A DNA stretch of 64,000 nucleotides from Fomitopsis serialis (GCF_022376445.1 NW_025954971.1:310001-374000); one strand, 5' to 3'. Shown: positions 23,457 to 35,547, numbered from the stretch's first letter. Notes: generated by a model from the letters alone, not told the origin. Translations and numbers: made by a program.

Positions 23457-24494
23457 AGGATTGTCCGTCATACGCAGCTCGAGCATGACAGCTGGCGATT
23501 TCTGTAGGATATGCTGTACATTGATTTGTGGGCGGTGATCAGTGATCACTTGCACTGGCAACCATGTCAACAGTGCCATTTACGCCAGAGCTTGCATGAA
23601 TGGGCGGCGGGAGATGAACCCGCCCTACGAGTCGTCGAGTGGCCCGAACGCAATGATCAAGAGGAAGTTATCATGGTGCTGAAACCCAGCCTCCGCCGCC
23701 CGTTGATGATTGTCTGCTCCTCGATGCTAGCATAGCAACTGTCTGGTGCGACGCACTAGCACGTAAGCATCTCCACAGCGTTCAACGATCCTACAACTAA
23801 CCATACTTCACAATGCACAAGCGTTTCCGCGCTCTCTTCCGCCAGTCTCTTAGTCAACTGTAATTAAGTTCGCACCGTATCCTCACCCCTCGATCGGATC
23901 GCCGCGCTCACTACCACCCACAGGGATCGCGAACTTCCTCGTCGGGTTTGTCTTCCTCCCGCTGCGCAACGCGCTCTTCGGGGGCGCCGAGGACAGGGTA
24001 GGTCGCGTGTTCTACTACGTATTCGCCGCTCTTCTTGCGTTCTGCACGTTCGTGCTGTTCAGAGTGTGTCGGGGCTGAGCGCTGAGATCCGAGAGTATGC
24101 ATTGCACTTGTCTTACAGAGTTTGAGTCATGGCCCGGCCCGGGGGATCGTATGCTGTTTGATACGTCAAGCACGGCTGCGACCGCATTTGGTGTCGTGGT
24201 TGGTACAGGAGAGAAGGCACATAGATATGGATCAATAGCATGGTCGTCGTTGTGATGATGCGCTATGTTCGGCATGGCACGAGGGCCATGAGTTGAGAAC
24301 ACATCATGATGGTGGCGAACGACATCGTGTGTTACATACTATAGAAGACAGCGTAATATACACCGGATGGAATGAGACACGTCATGCCAGAGATCTAGTC
24401 AAGGAAAGGAGAGAGAATGATCGCGGTTGTGCTGTGTATACAAGACATGCGAAGACAAACGCAAGTGCCGTCAAGGGAGGGCAGAAAACCGAGT
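23457..24494. other. Intergenic DNA shared with 40.5-41.45 kb
   Basis: It lies between the THDV gene and FunK1 copy B. Apart from the transporter-exon relic (listed separately) I see no gene. Both copies of this spacer are clearly alignable and differ by small indels. Confidence 0.5.
23925..24078 (+). pseudogene. Orphan last exon of a membrane transporter-like gene
   Basis: After a good acceptor (ccacccacag) an open frame reads IANFLVGFVFLPLRNALFGG, then YYVFAALLAFCTFVLF and a stop. Two hydrophobic segments joined by a short charged loop resemble the C-terminal end of a major-facilitator transporter. No upstream exons are present nearby. The inverted copy is at 40876-41030. It is probably a relic carried along by the duplication; the family assignment is tentative. 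Confidence 0.45.
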
Positions 24495-27098
24495 CTATAT
24501 ATCCTCCGACGCTCCGAGCATGCACATGAATTTACTGTATGTAATCATCTCGTCCCTCTCCCTCTCAATCTTACCTATCGAGGCCTCGGCTTCTTCTGCG
24601 GAACCGACCAACATTGCATCCATCCTGATATGCTCGATCTTCATCATCTTGTACTCAAGGTCTCCAAAGTGGACGATGAGCTGCGCCAGGAAAGTGCCCG
24701 GCTTCAGTAACGGTTTGAAATCGTCATGAGGAGAGGACAAGACAGCCATAGCCTCCACAGGATCCGTCAGAAACTTGTGCTTCTTGTCTCCGATGGCGAT
24801 GAGCGAGTCGAGTTGCCATTGCTCAATCGGTTGAAATATCTTGTTTGTCGGATCGTATCCAGCGACGGTGTAGACGTAGACGAATAGGAACGATTCGAGG
24901 TCGTGGCGATACTTGTGCACTGGAGGATCCCCTTCGCGTAGAAGGTCCAGCGCCATGAACGGGCCAGTACCGATCCGGTATCTCGGTTTCTGCAGATGCT
25001 CGCTCTCCGACGGCACAGTCGTCGACCCCGGAACTTGCTCAGTGTCGGCTTGACTCTTCGGTATATTCGACGTATCGGCCGTCTTTGCACCCGTGCGCAT
25101 GAATGGTAACCATGAAGTGCTCGCCGCTTTTGCAGGTTCAATAGTTCGAACGCAGCCATTGCTTTGATCTTCCGCGAGATCCCAGTCGCAGATCACGCCA
25201 ACAACCTGCCCATCCTTCATGAACCACATGATGTTGTTGGTGCTGATATCGCGGTGAAGTATCTTCGACGTTTCGTACACCCAGTAATGAGCTAAAAGAC
25301 TCGTCAGATAGAACTCTGGCTAGGCACTAGATATGACGTACCACGAACAACATCCACAAACACAATGTGGAAACCCTCCGCAGACCCGATGTCCTCCAAG
25401 CGTCGGTAGCGCTTGAGGATCAGAGTGCGGCAAACACGCAGGTCTTGCTCCTCGGGGTAGGTCCCCATCGCAACACGCGGCAGGTCCATCTCCTCGATGC
25501 TCTTCGTGACCGCGCACTTCATGTCCACGACATACTCCAGGTATTTCGCTTTCTTCGCGGACAATTGCCGACGAACAGCACGTATCATCCTGTCTTCAGC
25601 CTGACGCGCCTTGTGTGGCCACGCCACCTTCACAACGAGCGGTTCCGACCCGCACATCTCGAGCGCTGGGCCACCCTTGGCCTTTACAGCGATTATTGTC
25701 GTCCCTCGACCAATGAGACCGAAAGCGGTGTCGACAGGGCGGATCTTGTCGGCTTCATCGATGTCGAACTCGAGCTGGCGTGAGACGCCTTGCGCATCCC
25801 GAACCTCTAGTCGAACAAGCGCCTTGGACAACGCATAGCCCGAGTCAGGGTGGAAGACATCTCGCTCTTTCTTGATCTCGTTGAAGCTGAGGATCGGGTG
25901 GATTCCCAAATTGTGCACGCCTGCACCTCCTATAGCGGCAAGAACTAGGAGAAACAGATGGGCTTCCTTATCCAGGAACTTGAACGCCCTCGTGAACACG
26001 ATACCCATGCGATCACCGTAGACGACTCGCATCGTGTTCGTCTCGATGAGGAGTCCGATAGCATACGAGCGGACATTGTACGACATAATGTGGTTCACGT
26101 ACCGCACGATTTGGACCTCCTCGGAAGACATGCAGCGGTGTCCGCCAGGCGTAGTACGCCGCACGCGCTTGGAACCGGGTGCCGGGACCTCCTCCTCGGC
26201 CGTGCGCTTCCGCTTGCCCACCCGCACAGCCCCGCCGGTCTCCTGCGGTACGTCTGCTGTCGACGTGTGCACATCGTCTTTGAGGAGCGCCTCGACCTCA
26301 CCATCTGACGCAATCTCGTCCTCAGGTGCCTCGTTCCTCGCCTCTGATATGGGCTGGCCTTCACGGACCGATCTGGTCTTGTCAGCAGAACCGTTCTCAG
26401 CTACTTCGCCCTCAGATTGAGAGCGGGGACAAGTGGCCTGCTGTGGGCATATCAGCTGGTGGTGACCAGTGGGGTAAGACGAGGCGAACCAATATAGTGA
26501 ATGTACCATTCTCGCAGTGTACATATACGTCACTCAACGCTGTCTTGATCTGTTCCTGGTTCTTCCCAACATCAATGGGGACCAACTCCCACTCCCACAC
26601 GGGCGGAGTCGGCAGTATGTGCTCCCAGCCGATGCCGAACACAGCGCGTATGAGCGTCTCGACACCAACGTCCCAATGAATCTTATTGGTGTACTCCCGG
26701 TGAATGAATTCATCATGCCTGGGTTTCCGGAGAATACAGAAGTTGGTGTCCTGAACGCTGTCAACGGCACTGATCTTGTAGGGCGTAGACTTGACAACCT
26801 TGGGCTCTGATATCTTCAAGTTAGCATGGTGGTCAAGACCTGGCACTGAAGCACAATGCTTACGTTTCTCTTTCCTGGGAGGAGTACGAGGCTCCCGGCC
26901 GGGGCCGGGCGGCGCCGAGTGCAGGAACCACATCTTGCGACCGGGACGGCGACGGATACCTTGTGGAGGCTCGACTTGTTGAAATTTGACAATGAAGAAA
27001 GCTAGAGGATGACTCGGTGGCTCTGCGCACAGAGCGAGCGGTGGCCAGATGCCTGCGAGTGGGAGCGGACGACAACATTGCACCTGAGGCGCATCCAT
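24495..27098 (-). CDS. FunK1 fungal-type protein kinase (copy B, shortened)
   Basis: Four exons (27098-26864, 26806-26529, 26440-25342, 25291-24495) join in frame to 802 aa. The architecture is as in copies A and C: WEWELVPIDVGKN, RSYAIGLLIETNTMRV, ILHRDISTNNIMW, DWDLAED, GTGPFMALDLL. It differs in three ways. A 363 bp in-frame deletion in exon 2 removes the block from the YRRQAAKAKD stretch to GMSMGK, joining HILPTP to PVWEWE. A ~22 bp deletion removes the TATA box. The last ~90 residues (AMAVLSSPHDDFKPLLKPGT onward) diverge from both other copies. It lies directly downstream of full-length SIN3 on the same strand. Catalytic motifs are intact, so it may be active. Confidence 0.82.
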
Positions 27099-27608
27099 CT
27101 TTAATGAGAGAAGAGTGTAGCTGCCTGATTTCAGACTCAGTACTGCGGTTGGTGAGTCAGAGAGAACAGCGCACTGCGGCTCCTGCCGTGGACGCGGTCG
27201 TACAAGTTCAGCAACGCCTACCAAATCGGGGAGACAATGCAAGCAGCCACGATCAGTGATGGCACCGTGGGAGACCCGGCAGACGCCGGCATGGGCGTTA
27301 AAACGCGCCCAAGATCTGCGTCCCGTTCTAGGAGTGTACAGCAGGTGTACAGTAGTCTATACCTGCGGCGTACATAGTGATGGTCAAGCAATGGGATCAG
27401 TTTGAGGGGTGGTAGCTAATGGTGTGGTACGAGGGCAAAATGGCGGCATTTCGAGTGAAGGTCTTCAAACGTTCAAGTGCTCAAGCGCCGGATTGTCCAG
27501 ATGGATAGTACCATGTCTTCACTGACATCCCTCACTAGCGTAATAGTATTATACTACATACATACGTACATGAACACAACATGGAAACAGACGAAGGTCG
27601 AAGGTAGA

Positions 27609-30600
27609 TCACCGGATATGCATCCATACAGGACGAGGTGCAAATGGATGGGCCGGAGTAGTATCATGAAGGTCCTGAAGCGACATTAGTGGACTCCTGT
27701 GGTTTCGTGAGGAAGGCTCGCCCTCAGGCCGCGGAGCCTCCTGGTCATGCTGGCTTTCTTCAGGAGACTTCGACTTAGCCTCCGGGCCAGGAGGAGCGAC
27801 GGAAGGATCGGGATTACTCTGCTCTTTCCGTTGCTGCGGCTCCTCCCGTTGCCTTGCGAATCGTTCCAACCACTGCCGTCTCTTGTTGCTTTGTATCCGT
27901 CCCTTCTCGCGCGCAGAAGAGATCTCATCTGAGTCGACGACGCGCCAGAGATAGTCTTCGGTGTCGGAGACAAAGAAGAGCCGGTACGTCCGTACGCATA
28001 CCTTGATCTCCAACCCGCCATGCGCAACGACCTCGGGTACTTCATCTGTTGCAATTGGTAACCTCGATCTAAAGACGTCAGTATCAATACCAAACACACT
28101 CCAGCGACCTTGGACAGGACTCACTTCCGGAGGAACGGCCGCTTAGAACCTGCGCGGGTAGGGACCCCTTGTGTCCGGTCGTCCTGAAATTGTGGTCAGG
28201 CAATGCCACAGGCTAGTGACAAAGACATCGCTTACTGATACGTATGATTGAACGTATGCTTGCCACCGTCCAGTGAGCGCCTCGGAGTCGACAAACCTCG
28301 AGTCATCCTTCCCGAAGAGTTGCACAGTCACCATCTTGCTGTCAGGCAGCTAAGGCCAAGTCGTGTTCATCAACACGCTGTACAGATTGCGCGGAGCATC
28401 TTACCCAGTCTATTCGGAAGATGTTCTCGTCAGGCCCAACCACCCGTTCTGTGTTCCGCCGGGCATTGATCTGGTCCTGAGTTGTTGGCGACACGAGCTC
28501 TCGATCCCGACGGAGGAACTCGAAGAGTTCTTGGCTCTTGGCGTCGCTCAGTACGTTCTGGACCTGCGAAGAGCTTAGGCACAGCTCCGGCGGAATAGCG
28601 TATAGCGACGCACCTGCTTGCAATGGCTCCCACCACACGGTCGACAGTGAAAATCTTGTATCCATTCTACATAAGTGAGTGAGCGAGTGCGTTGGGTCAC
28701 AACGACAGCTGCGGACATACCTGCGGACCGAACATCCACCGCAGCTGGTCTTCGAACACAGCTTGCTCGAGCTCATTGTCGAAGAGCTTCTCGCACGACT
28801 CGAGCATGAGGGTGTAGAAGTGACGCGCGTTCGTTGCACGCTCGGGTAAGCTCCCTAGGTCAGTTGGGGTATGCCTCGGCCTTGTCACGGCCTTCGGATC
28901 GGCAGCTATCTTGTCAGCGAGGGCCCGGTAGTATATCAACCTGGAGTATAGAAGCTGAGGAGGTGTTGAGCGAACCGCCAGCGGCAAATTGGGTTTAATA
29001 TACCTCAAGCAAACGGAAGAAGACGTAGAACGTGGTATTTGTGAAGAAGCTATACCGTCGTTTCGCAGGTTTCTCCCCAGTGGGACTACTTGGTCCAGCA
29101 GTAGCGCCGCCGTTCGAGGAACCCTGCTCCTGCGGATGTTCTTCAGTATCGGTTTGCATCGCATCCGACGCCGCCGGCGACGCGAACCGCGACACGGATG
29201 GAGATCCTGTGCCCTGTGCGCGTGTTCGCCTGCTCGACTTTGCCTGTTCGCTCTTCAGTAGCTTCTTCCGCAGATCACCGCCCGACCCAGCGCCGTTTGC
29301 CTTCCGCTTACCGAGGCGCACGGTCGCCAGCGGATCGGAGTCGTCTGTGGTGCTATCCACCTCCATGTCGGTCTCGCTCGTCTCTTGGTGAGGCACAAAC
29401 GCAGCTTCGAACTGTGCAGAGTCGAGGACGAAGAAGGTCGGGATGAACGCCCGGAGGAAGGTCTCGATCTTCTTCCGATCCGCGACGTTTATCTGGCCTG
29501 ACGTGCGATCCAAGAACGACAACGTGAGCTTCAGGGCGTCCTGAAGTATAGGTATGTCCTCGATGACGAACTCAAGTTGGTGGCGCGGCCTTGTCCGCGC
29601 AAACAACGGGTCGATGAGCGCTGCGCGTTTCGCCATCTGCTCGTCGCGCGCAGCCTCGATCTGGCTGACGAACGCCTTGGTCGTGATCGCCTTCTTGTCC
29701 GTCGTCTTGAACGTGATGCCCTGGTAGTCGAGCGACTTGTGGTAGTTCCGTGCGTCCACCTCGCGCCAGATCTTGTTCCACTCGCGCTGCGCCCGCCGCC
29801 ACTCCTCGTGCTTCAGCTTCAGTCGGGAGAGTACGACGGGGATCGCGAACGCAGGCACGTCTTGCATCGCTTGGTACACCTCGTAGCCGGCCTCGCGGCC
29901 GTAGATCTTTTGAGCACTCGGAGGTGCACGCTCTTCCCTGCACCGCCGAGGTTGGGCTTCAGCTTGAAGTTGTTGCGCTCCTCGGGGGTCAGCTGGGCGA
30001 TCTTGTTGTTGAGCGGCTCGAGCATGACGATCGTCCGGCTGATCGCCTCGATGTAGAAGTCGTACTCGTGGCGCTCCTCTTCGCTCCGAAGCAGAGCCTC
30101 TTCGTACACGTTCTTCCGATGCGTCGAGAAGCCCGTGTCTTCGCTCGCGAACGTCGGCTGAGAGATCCACTCATCATTCAGGACGGATTTGCACATCTCG
30201 TCGCGACCAGAGCATGTTACATTCACCTCCTGGTGTTGCGTCAGTTACTGTTGCGGCAAAGCAGACGTCTCGACTCACGTTTTGAGGGAGCTTCCTGTAG
30301 CTACCGTACCGGATGTTCAGCTGATTCCGACTAGGCCTCTCTAGTGCAACCATCGGGCGCGTCCACACATCGTCCGCGACAGCGATCCGGTCGCGCATCT
30401 CGTCCCACCCAAGGATCTCCATGAACTGCGCCATGAGCTCTCCATCCCCGAGGAAAGACCGTCCTTCACGAACGAGCCGCGCGGTGTCGATGATGTCTTG
30501 AGTGAAGAGGTTGACCAGCTTCAAAAATTCATTGTACGCGTCCCTGTTATCCAGCGCGCGCTTGACGCGATCGAAGAACTGCGTCTCGTCGGCTGGACTT

Positions 30601-32542
30601 AGCGGCTGTGGTACCGGAGGCGCAACCACGGTCGGTGGTGGAACTTGCATAGCTGATCCAGAGGCTGCGTGATGGGAGTGCGCTTGAGATGCGTGTGGTC
30701 GACGTGGGGAAGATGGGCCCGCTGCTACTCGCTGCGAGACAGCTGGCGAGGGAGCGTCGCTGCCGTGAGCCTGCGAAGGCCGGGATCTCTTCGTCTGCTT
30801 CGTGCTTAGTTGGCAAATCGCAAACTACCAGATGCTCATACCTTGCTAGTGGCTGACTTCGTTACAGACTCCTTATCCTTGTCCTTCTTATCCTCCTTGT
30901 CCCGCTCCGCCACTTTCCGCTTCCTCTTTGGAGGCGCGGACGCCACAGACGCCGCCCCAGAAGCAGATCCCTCGCCCTTCTTCCTCGACTTGGGCTCCCC
31001 TGCGGGTGTTCCGCCTTCCGACTCTCCTGGAGCTCGGCCAACTTCGCGAGCTCGACTTCCTTCAAATGCTTGTCCGGTAAAAACTCGAGAAAGTCTTTCA
31101 TGAGGCTCGGCGCATCCGCGAACAGCTTCCCCAGGCGCGGCACGACCTCGCCCTGAGCGTATCCCGCGGAAAGAAACGCCACCGCCCAGTGTTCGAGCTC
31201 ACGGACTTCGTGTGTGGAGATGCCGCCACCCGTCTTGGGATTCAGGATCTCGAGGAATCGCCGATATTTGTCTGGGTCGTTCACGTACCGTGTCTTCACA
31301 CGATGGACGTATGCAAGTGCGGGCTCCAGGTTGACGTCGGGCATCGGAGAGGGTGCGGCGGCGTGTTCATTCTCCGGAGGGACGTTGGGACGGGCGCTGC
31401 TGAAGCCAAACGTGAACGCGCCATTGGTGGTTTGGGTGGTAGTTCCTGCGGGAGTGGTGACTGTGATCGAATTGGGGTTTTGCGCATCTGTCGTGCAGTC
31501 GATGCGGTAGCCGGTGGGAAGGAAGGTGTTGAATCCCTGGATCAGCGTTGGGTGTCCGTGAAATAGGTTTGATACGCGCTCGATGACCCCTGGTGTGTCG
31601 ATACTGTTCAAAAGTGACGCGTCAGTGAATGTCTACCACGACGGAAGTTGCAGAGCACAGGGTCCATAACGTAGGGTTCCTCGCCACACGTGTATTCCGA
31701 GAGTGATCGAGGAAGCCAAGAGAGAATGCATTGAACACGCTGAGGGCGTGTACTGTAGCATTTCGACCTTAGGTTCACGGGGTGTGACCTGTGATCAATG
31801 AACTAACAGCTAAGTCCACGTCGTCGGGCCCCAAGCCTTTCAAACACTCATAGGCAGAGTCTAGCAGGTTTGATGTGGGATCACGCCGGATGCAGCGGGA
31901 TTCGACGACCAGGCTGAGCCAGGCAGCCGCAACCTTGGCTATGGTGGCCGAGGTTGAGCGGCTCAGTGTCCGGATCACTGGACACCAACGTCCGGCGACC
32001 TCCGCTCCTATACGCACTTTTTGTGCGGGGCCCGAAAATGTGGACCTAGCTGTAAGGTCGAAATGCCACAGTATAACCATGGCTAGAGCGAAGGGGGTGT
32101 GGCTTAACGGCGGGTTGCCGGAGGGTTGGCATATGCCTTCCGAGATGCCGCTGCAGGCTAGAGCAAACAGTTGGAAGGGATGCAGAGCGCATACCCTTTG
32201 GAGACGTAAGAACACGCACATTTGACTCTTGAAATCCTTCATGATGTCCAGGAAGCGATTGTACACCTCTGGCTTGTCCTGGAACTTCATCTTGACAGAG
32301 TCAAGGTAGGTCAACGCGTCCGTGACATTCAGCTGGCGTTCTACGCCCATACTCTGGGGTACAGAGCCAGCAAAGTGCTGAGGCATAGAGATATCCGCAG
32401 GGGCATCCTGAGTGAACGATGGCTCAGTTGGTTCAGAATTTTGTTTCGGGTCCGCCTTGACTGAGAGTAGCGAAGTAGCCTCAGAGCTAGGTCCAGCAGC
32501 TGTCTGGTCACCTACGCTCGCATTCTGAGCATGTTCCGACAT
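27609..32542 (-). CDS. SIN3: SIN3-family transcriptional corepressor, full-length locus
   Basis: SIN3 is the scaffold of the Rpd3/HDAC repressor complex in the nucleus. In order: PAH1 ([48 protein letters not shown]), PAH2 ([20 protein letters not shown]), a Lys-rich linker, PAH3 ([34 protein letters not shown]), the HDAC-interaction region ([18 protein letters not shown] text, [36 protein letters not shown]) and the C-terminal domain ([45 protein letters not shown]). Intron 1 (31603-32219) is 617 bp instead of ~50 and holds a MITE. Four one-base losses interrupt the frame: near 31010, 29909, 28620 and 27713. At 31010 copy C, and at 27713 copies A and C, have the extra base and the correct frame. 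So either the sequence has indel errors or this copy is decaying. The start is MSEHAQN; 32653 is an in-frame alternative. Confidence 0.85.
31753..32071. mobile_element. MITE-like element in SIN3 intron 1
   Basis: A 319 bp segment has 19 bp terminal inverted repeats with one mismatch: CTGTAGCATTTCGACCTTA at the left and CTGTGGCATTTCGACCTTA on the opposite strand at the right. It is flanked by TA on both sides, the usual Tc1/mariner-type target duplication. It has no transposase and a continuous open frame that I take as incidental. It accounts for about half of the unusually long intron. Confidence 0.7.
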
Positions 32543-32653
32543 CGCAGGGAGGACGAGTGAAAGGGGATTGAGCGCGCCCAGGTCGCGGCGATGAAGCTGG
32601 GGCTGCGAGGTCCCCGACTCCGACCGGAGGGAGAGGAGGGCTTTGTCGACCAT

Positions 32654-33479
32654 AAGTCGTTCGCAGCCGGCGATGCCGCTCCCTCCGTGGGAAACACGTG
32701 ACTTACAATTCCCATAAGCGGTATCGCAGCAATGCTCGAGTGTCTTACGAGGCAGCTCGAGGCAGTTGGATCCGACCGCGCATCTGGCTGCGTCTGGACG
32801 TCTGGATCTTTGACCACCAAATAACTCCTCCCAAAGGCAAGAGGGCCTCTATTACGTTGGGAGCCCTCGCATGCACTGTAGTGCTTATGTATAATGGTAA
32901 GTAAGTTCACCGTGTACTTAGCTCAGACTCGTGGAAGCCGAGACGCCCGGGCGGCGAAGCCGCCGCGGGCGTGAGGGCTTCCAATTGAGTCTCCATACCA
33001 TTCCGATGGTACAATATTACAATACACACATAATATACTATGGTGCTGCTGTGGCAGGCTGAGTAGCTGTGTGCCATGCAGGAGTCGGGGATCGGCGCTT
33101 GCGCCGCTACGATATGCTAAGCGCCGACGGTCGCGCTGCCTCCCGCACGTGATCTCGATCACTTCGCAATGGGCGCCTAATACTTGTTCATCTCGATTCT
33201 CGAAGTCATCGACGGTCGGAGTCCTACTACTTACCGTCACAAACTAATTTCACTACACAACGCCAGTATTATTCAGTACGTGGCATTGTGAAATGTGGAA
33301 TCGTATCTCTCCAGCCACTGACTCTACGTAGTCGACCCTTTCTTCGCTCCTCCTGCAAACGGACCTTCAAGGTCGACTCGGATTCAGACAGCCTCGTTTT
33401 TGTGTAAGCTCCCACTAAGAGCTTGTCCTTAGGAGTCGACTGAAAATTTCGGTGTCCATCCACACAGTATCTCTGAGCT
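32654..33479. other. SIN3 / BTB-6 divergent intergenic region
   Basis: It lies between the leftward SIN3 and rightward BTB-6 starts, so it should contain both promoters. It holds a strong hairpin (32933-32982) and a second shorter inverted repeat around 33090-33110 (cggcgcttgcgccg). No gene is recognised. Confidence 0.45.
32933..32982. repeat. 50 bp imperfect hairpin
   Basis: ggaagccgagacgcccgggc pairs with the complement of gcgggcgtgagggcttcc around a central ggcgaagcc. The stem is about 23 bp with three or four mismatches and is very GC-rich. It lies in the SIN3/BTB-6 promoter interval. Its role is unknown. Confidence 0.6.
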
Positions 33480-34587
33480 ATGTCTGTGAACTCTCGAAAG
33501 TCGCGCAAGCGAGCGCGCGCCGACATCGACTCGGAAGATGAGTCGTCGGCGGCAATGGCGGCGAAGGAAGACTTGAAGCACGACGACCAAGTATGGTTCG
33601 ACGACGGCAACGTAGTGCTCGTCGCAGAAAGCATCGCATTCTGCATTCACCGAGGCTTGTTATCGCTGCACTCGGAAGTGTTCCGCGGCATGTTCACAAT
33701 GCCGCCCCCTGAGAACGAAGAGACTGTGGCCGGATGTCCTGTCGTCCGAGTCTCCGACGCAGCTCAAGAAATGCGATATATGCTGTGGGCACTGTACAAT
33801 GGCAGAGCGTAGGCGAAGCAGCCCTCTGTGTACCTATCAGCTTACGGATAATGATTTAAGATTTCGAAATCCTCGAGCGCAGGTTCCATTCAAGGTCGTC
33901 GCGGCTCTCCTTCGCTTGGCGCATAAATATCAAATCACTTACCTCCGGGAGGAGGCGCTGGCCAGAATCAAGACCGTCTATGTTGACGACTCTTTGGACT
34001 TCATGACCGAGGAATGCCCATCGCACCCACTTCTCACGTACGAAGAGGAAGACGCCTTCGATGTTGTTCAGCTGGCTCATTTAACCGACACACCGTCACT
34101 TCTCCCCGCCGCGTTATACCTCTGCTGTGAGACCGAGCCATTCTGGGAGCCAACAAACATCATCAAGAGTTTCCTCTCGAAAAGGGATGAAGAGCCGTAC
34201 AATCTTCTGTCCCAGGAGGATGTTTTCCGGTGTCTTGCTGCGCGTCCCCAGCTTGTGGAAGCGAGGTTAGCGGTGTTCAGCTATATCTTTTCAGACGCAG
34301 GGGGCATGCAGTGTAGAGCCTCTGGGCTTTGTCGTGGAGCCCTCGCTTTTATCAAGAATAGGTTCTTTGAGGCTCAGTCAGAGGTCCCAGAATGGCCTGT
34401 CAGAATTGATTGCCTATATCCGCGCGCGGACGACGTCATGAGCGACACATGCTACTCAGGCCAATATTCCTTCTGCTCCTCCTGCCAGACGTATTTCAAG
34501 GGGAGGGACAAAGACATACGGGAAAGAATCTGGTCGGACTTGCCGAGTTACTTCGGTTTGGACATACCAGGTTGGGTGAAGCACTGA
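33480..34587 (+). CDS. BTB/POZ-domain protein (BTB-6)
   Basis: Two exons (33480-33808 and 33861-34587) with a 52 bp intron (GTAGGC..TTTAAG) give an uninterrupted 351 aa protein. A basic, acidic-flanked N-terminus (MSVNSRKSRKRARADIDSED) precedes the BTB domain: VWFDDGNVVLVAESIAFCIH, FRGMFTMPPP, GCPVVRVSDAAQEMRYMLWA, then FKVVAALLRLAHKYQITYLR. The C-terminal part has CRASGLC, CSSC and IWSDLPSYFGLDIPGW. It is closest to BTB-7 at 57.7 kb and lies alone inside the duplicated FunK1/SIN3 zone. A degraded copy of its 3' flank is found at 18.55-18.74 kb. No ligand or partner can be inferred. Confidence 0.87.
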
Positions 34588-34931
34588 TGGCTCGTGATGG
34601 TAGGTGATCATACCTCCACCAAGCGCTTCCTGACGATTTCTTTGCTAGGGCGGATTTGGCAGTCTCTGACGTTGAGTTTTTTTGCCGCTCTGGCTCATCT
34701 ACGCATGTCCTGTTGATGTGCGGTTTGTTAAACCTGCTTCATGTGTCAACCAACCAAATATCTATCCTCGCACACGCAAACAACTTACACAAGAATAGGG
34801 CGGGTCCACGTCTCATTGATCATTGCCGATTGATGGAAGCCCTAGCGCATCGGGATGTCGGTGTCGTTCACAGAACATTCGATTCGCACAGAACATCTCA
34901 TCTCATACAACCAGTTGACAGACGTCACCGA
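34588..34931. other. 3' flank of BTB-6 up to a duplication breakpoint
   Basis: 34590-34740 is related in inverted form to 18548-18730. From about 34932 the sequence switches to THDV-family DNA. No gene is recognised. Confidence 0.45.
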
Positions 34932-35547
34932 CTCGAGCTGCGTATGACGGACAATCCTCAGAACCCGCCGTCGGGCTGGTAAGCAATGATCAATCGCCAC
35001 TTCTCATCATCCTTCTTCTTTCCCTTGCGAGCCTTTCGCTCCTTCTTCCGCTCCTTCTTTCGCTCCTCCTCCCGTGCTTTGCGCTCGTCTTTCTGTGCTT
35101 TGCGCTCGGCCTTCCGCGCTCTGCGCTCCTGCCGTCTCTGATCCTTCGTCGCATGTCTCCCGCCAACCTGTTTGTGACCTTCATCTTCGGAACTGCTTGA
35201 GCCACTGCTGTCATCCTCGTGCACGGTCGCGTCTAGCGGGGGTGCACCGTCAGGTCCATTATAGGTCCACGAATCCTTAGCAAGGACGACGGTCATCCTC
35301 CGCGGATGGAAGAAATACTGTTGAGCGACGTCATGTACCGCGCAACACTTTAAATGTTCATCGACACTCGCCACGTTGCACAGATCGATCAACTCGCCCA
35401 CAGCGCCAGTTTTCTTGTTCCTCATTACATGCTCGATTCCCTTCGTCACCAGGATGCCTTCGCCGTGGCGTACATCAGTATAGGACTCGGACCCAAGTCC
35501 ATGCGAGAGCTACTCACCCGTGAGTCCGGCATGCATAGATACCACTG
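34932..35547 (-). pseudogene. THDV-family fragment, exons 2b-4 only (third copy)
   Basis: On the minus strand it reads from the exon-2/3 junction: an ATGCATGCCGGACTCACGGG boundary, MTKGIEHVMRNKKTGAVGEL, a second intron, then FFHPRRMTVVLAKDSWTYNG, the acidic run and the Lys/Arg/Glu-rich tail to QPDGGF-stop at 34958. The conserved DPPPP/THDV exon is missing. It joins a SIN3 fragment at about 35547 ('cactggg|caagcatttgaag') and stops at 34932. It lacks a start and is very probably not expressed as a protein. It is nearly identical to the 23 kb and 41.5 kb copies, so the event is recent. Confidence 0.7.

Larger units (their letters stand above)
22512..24770. repeat. Left arm of a second inverted repeat
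   Basis: It matches 40190-42412 in reverse orientation (coordinate sums 64924 to 64963, shifting through small indels). It contains THDV copy B, the transporter-exon relic and the 3' part of FunK1 copy B. The break at 22512 is sharp. Confidence 0.8.

Noticed and set aside
31775..32219. Open frame continuing from SIN3 exon 1 through the intron
   Set aside because: The PAH1 text continues only after splicing 32219-31603, and the frame covers the MITE-like element; it is read-through, not a protein domain.
32933..32982. Rho-independent-like terminator
   Set aside because: Such terminators are bacterial; everything else here is eukaryotic, so the hairpin is reported only as a structure.
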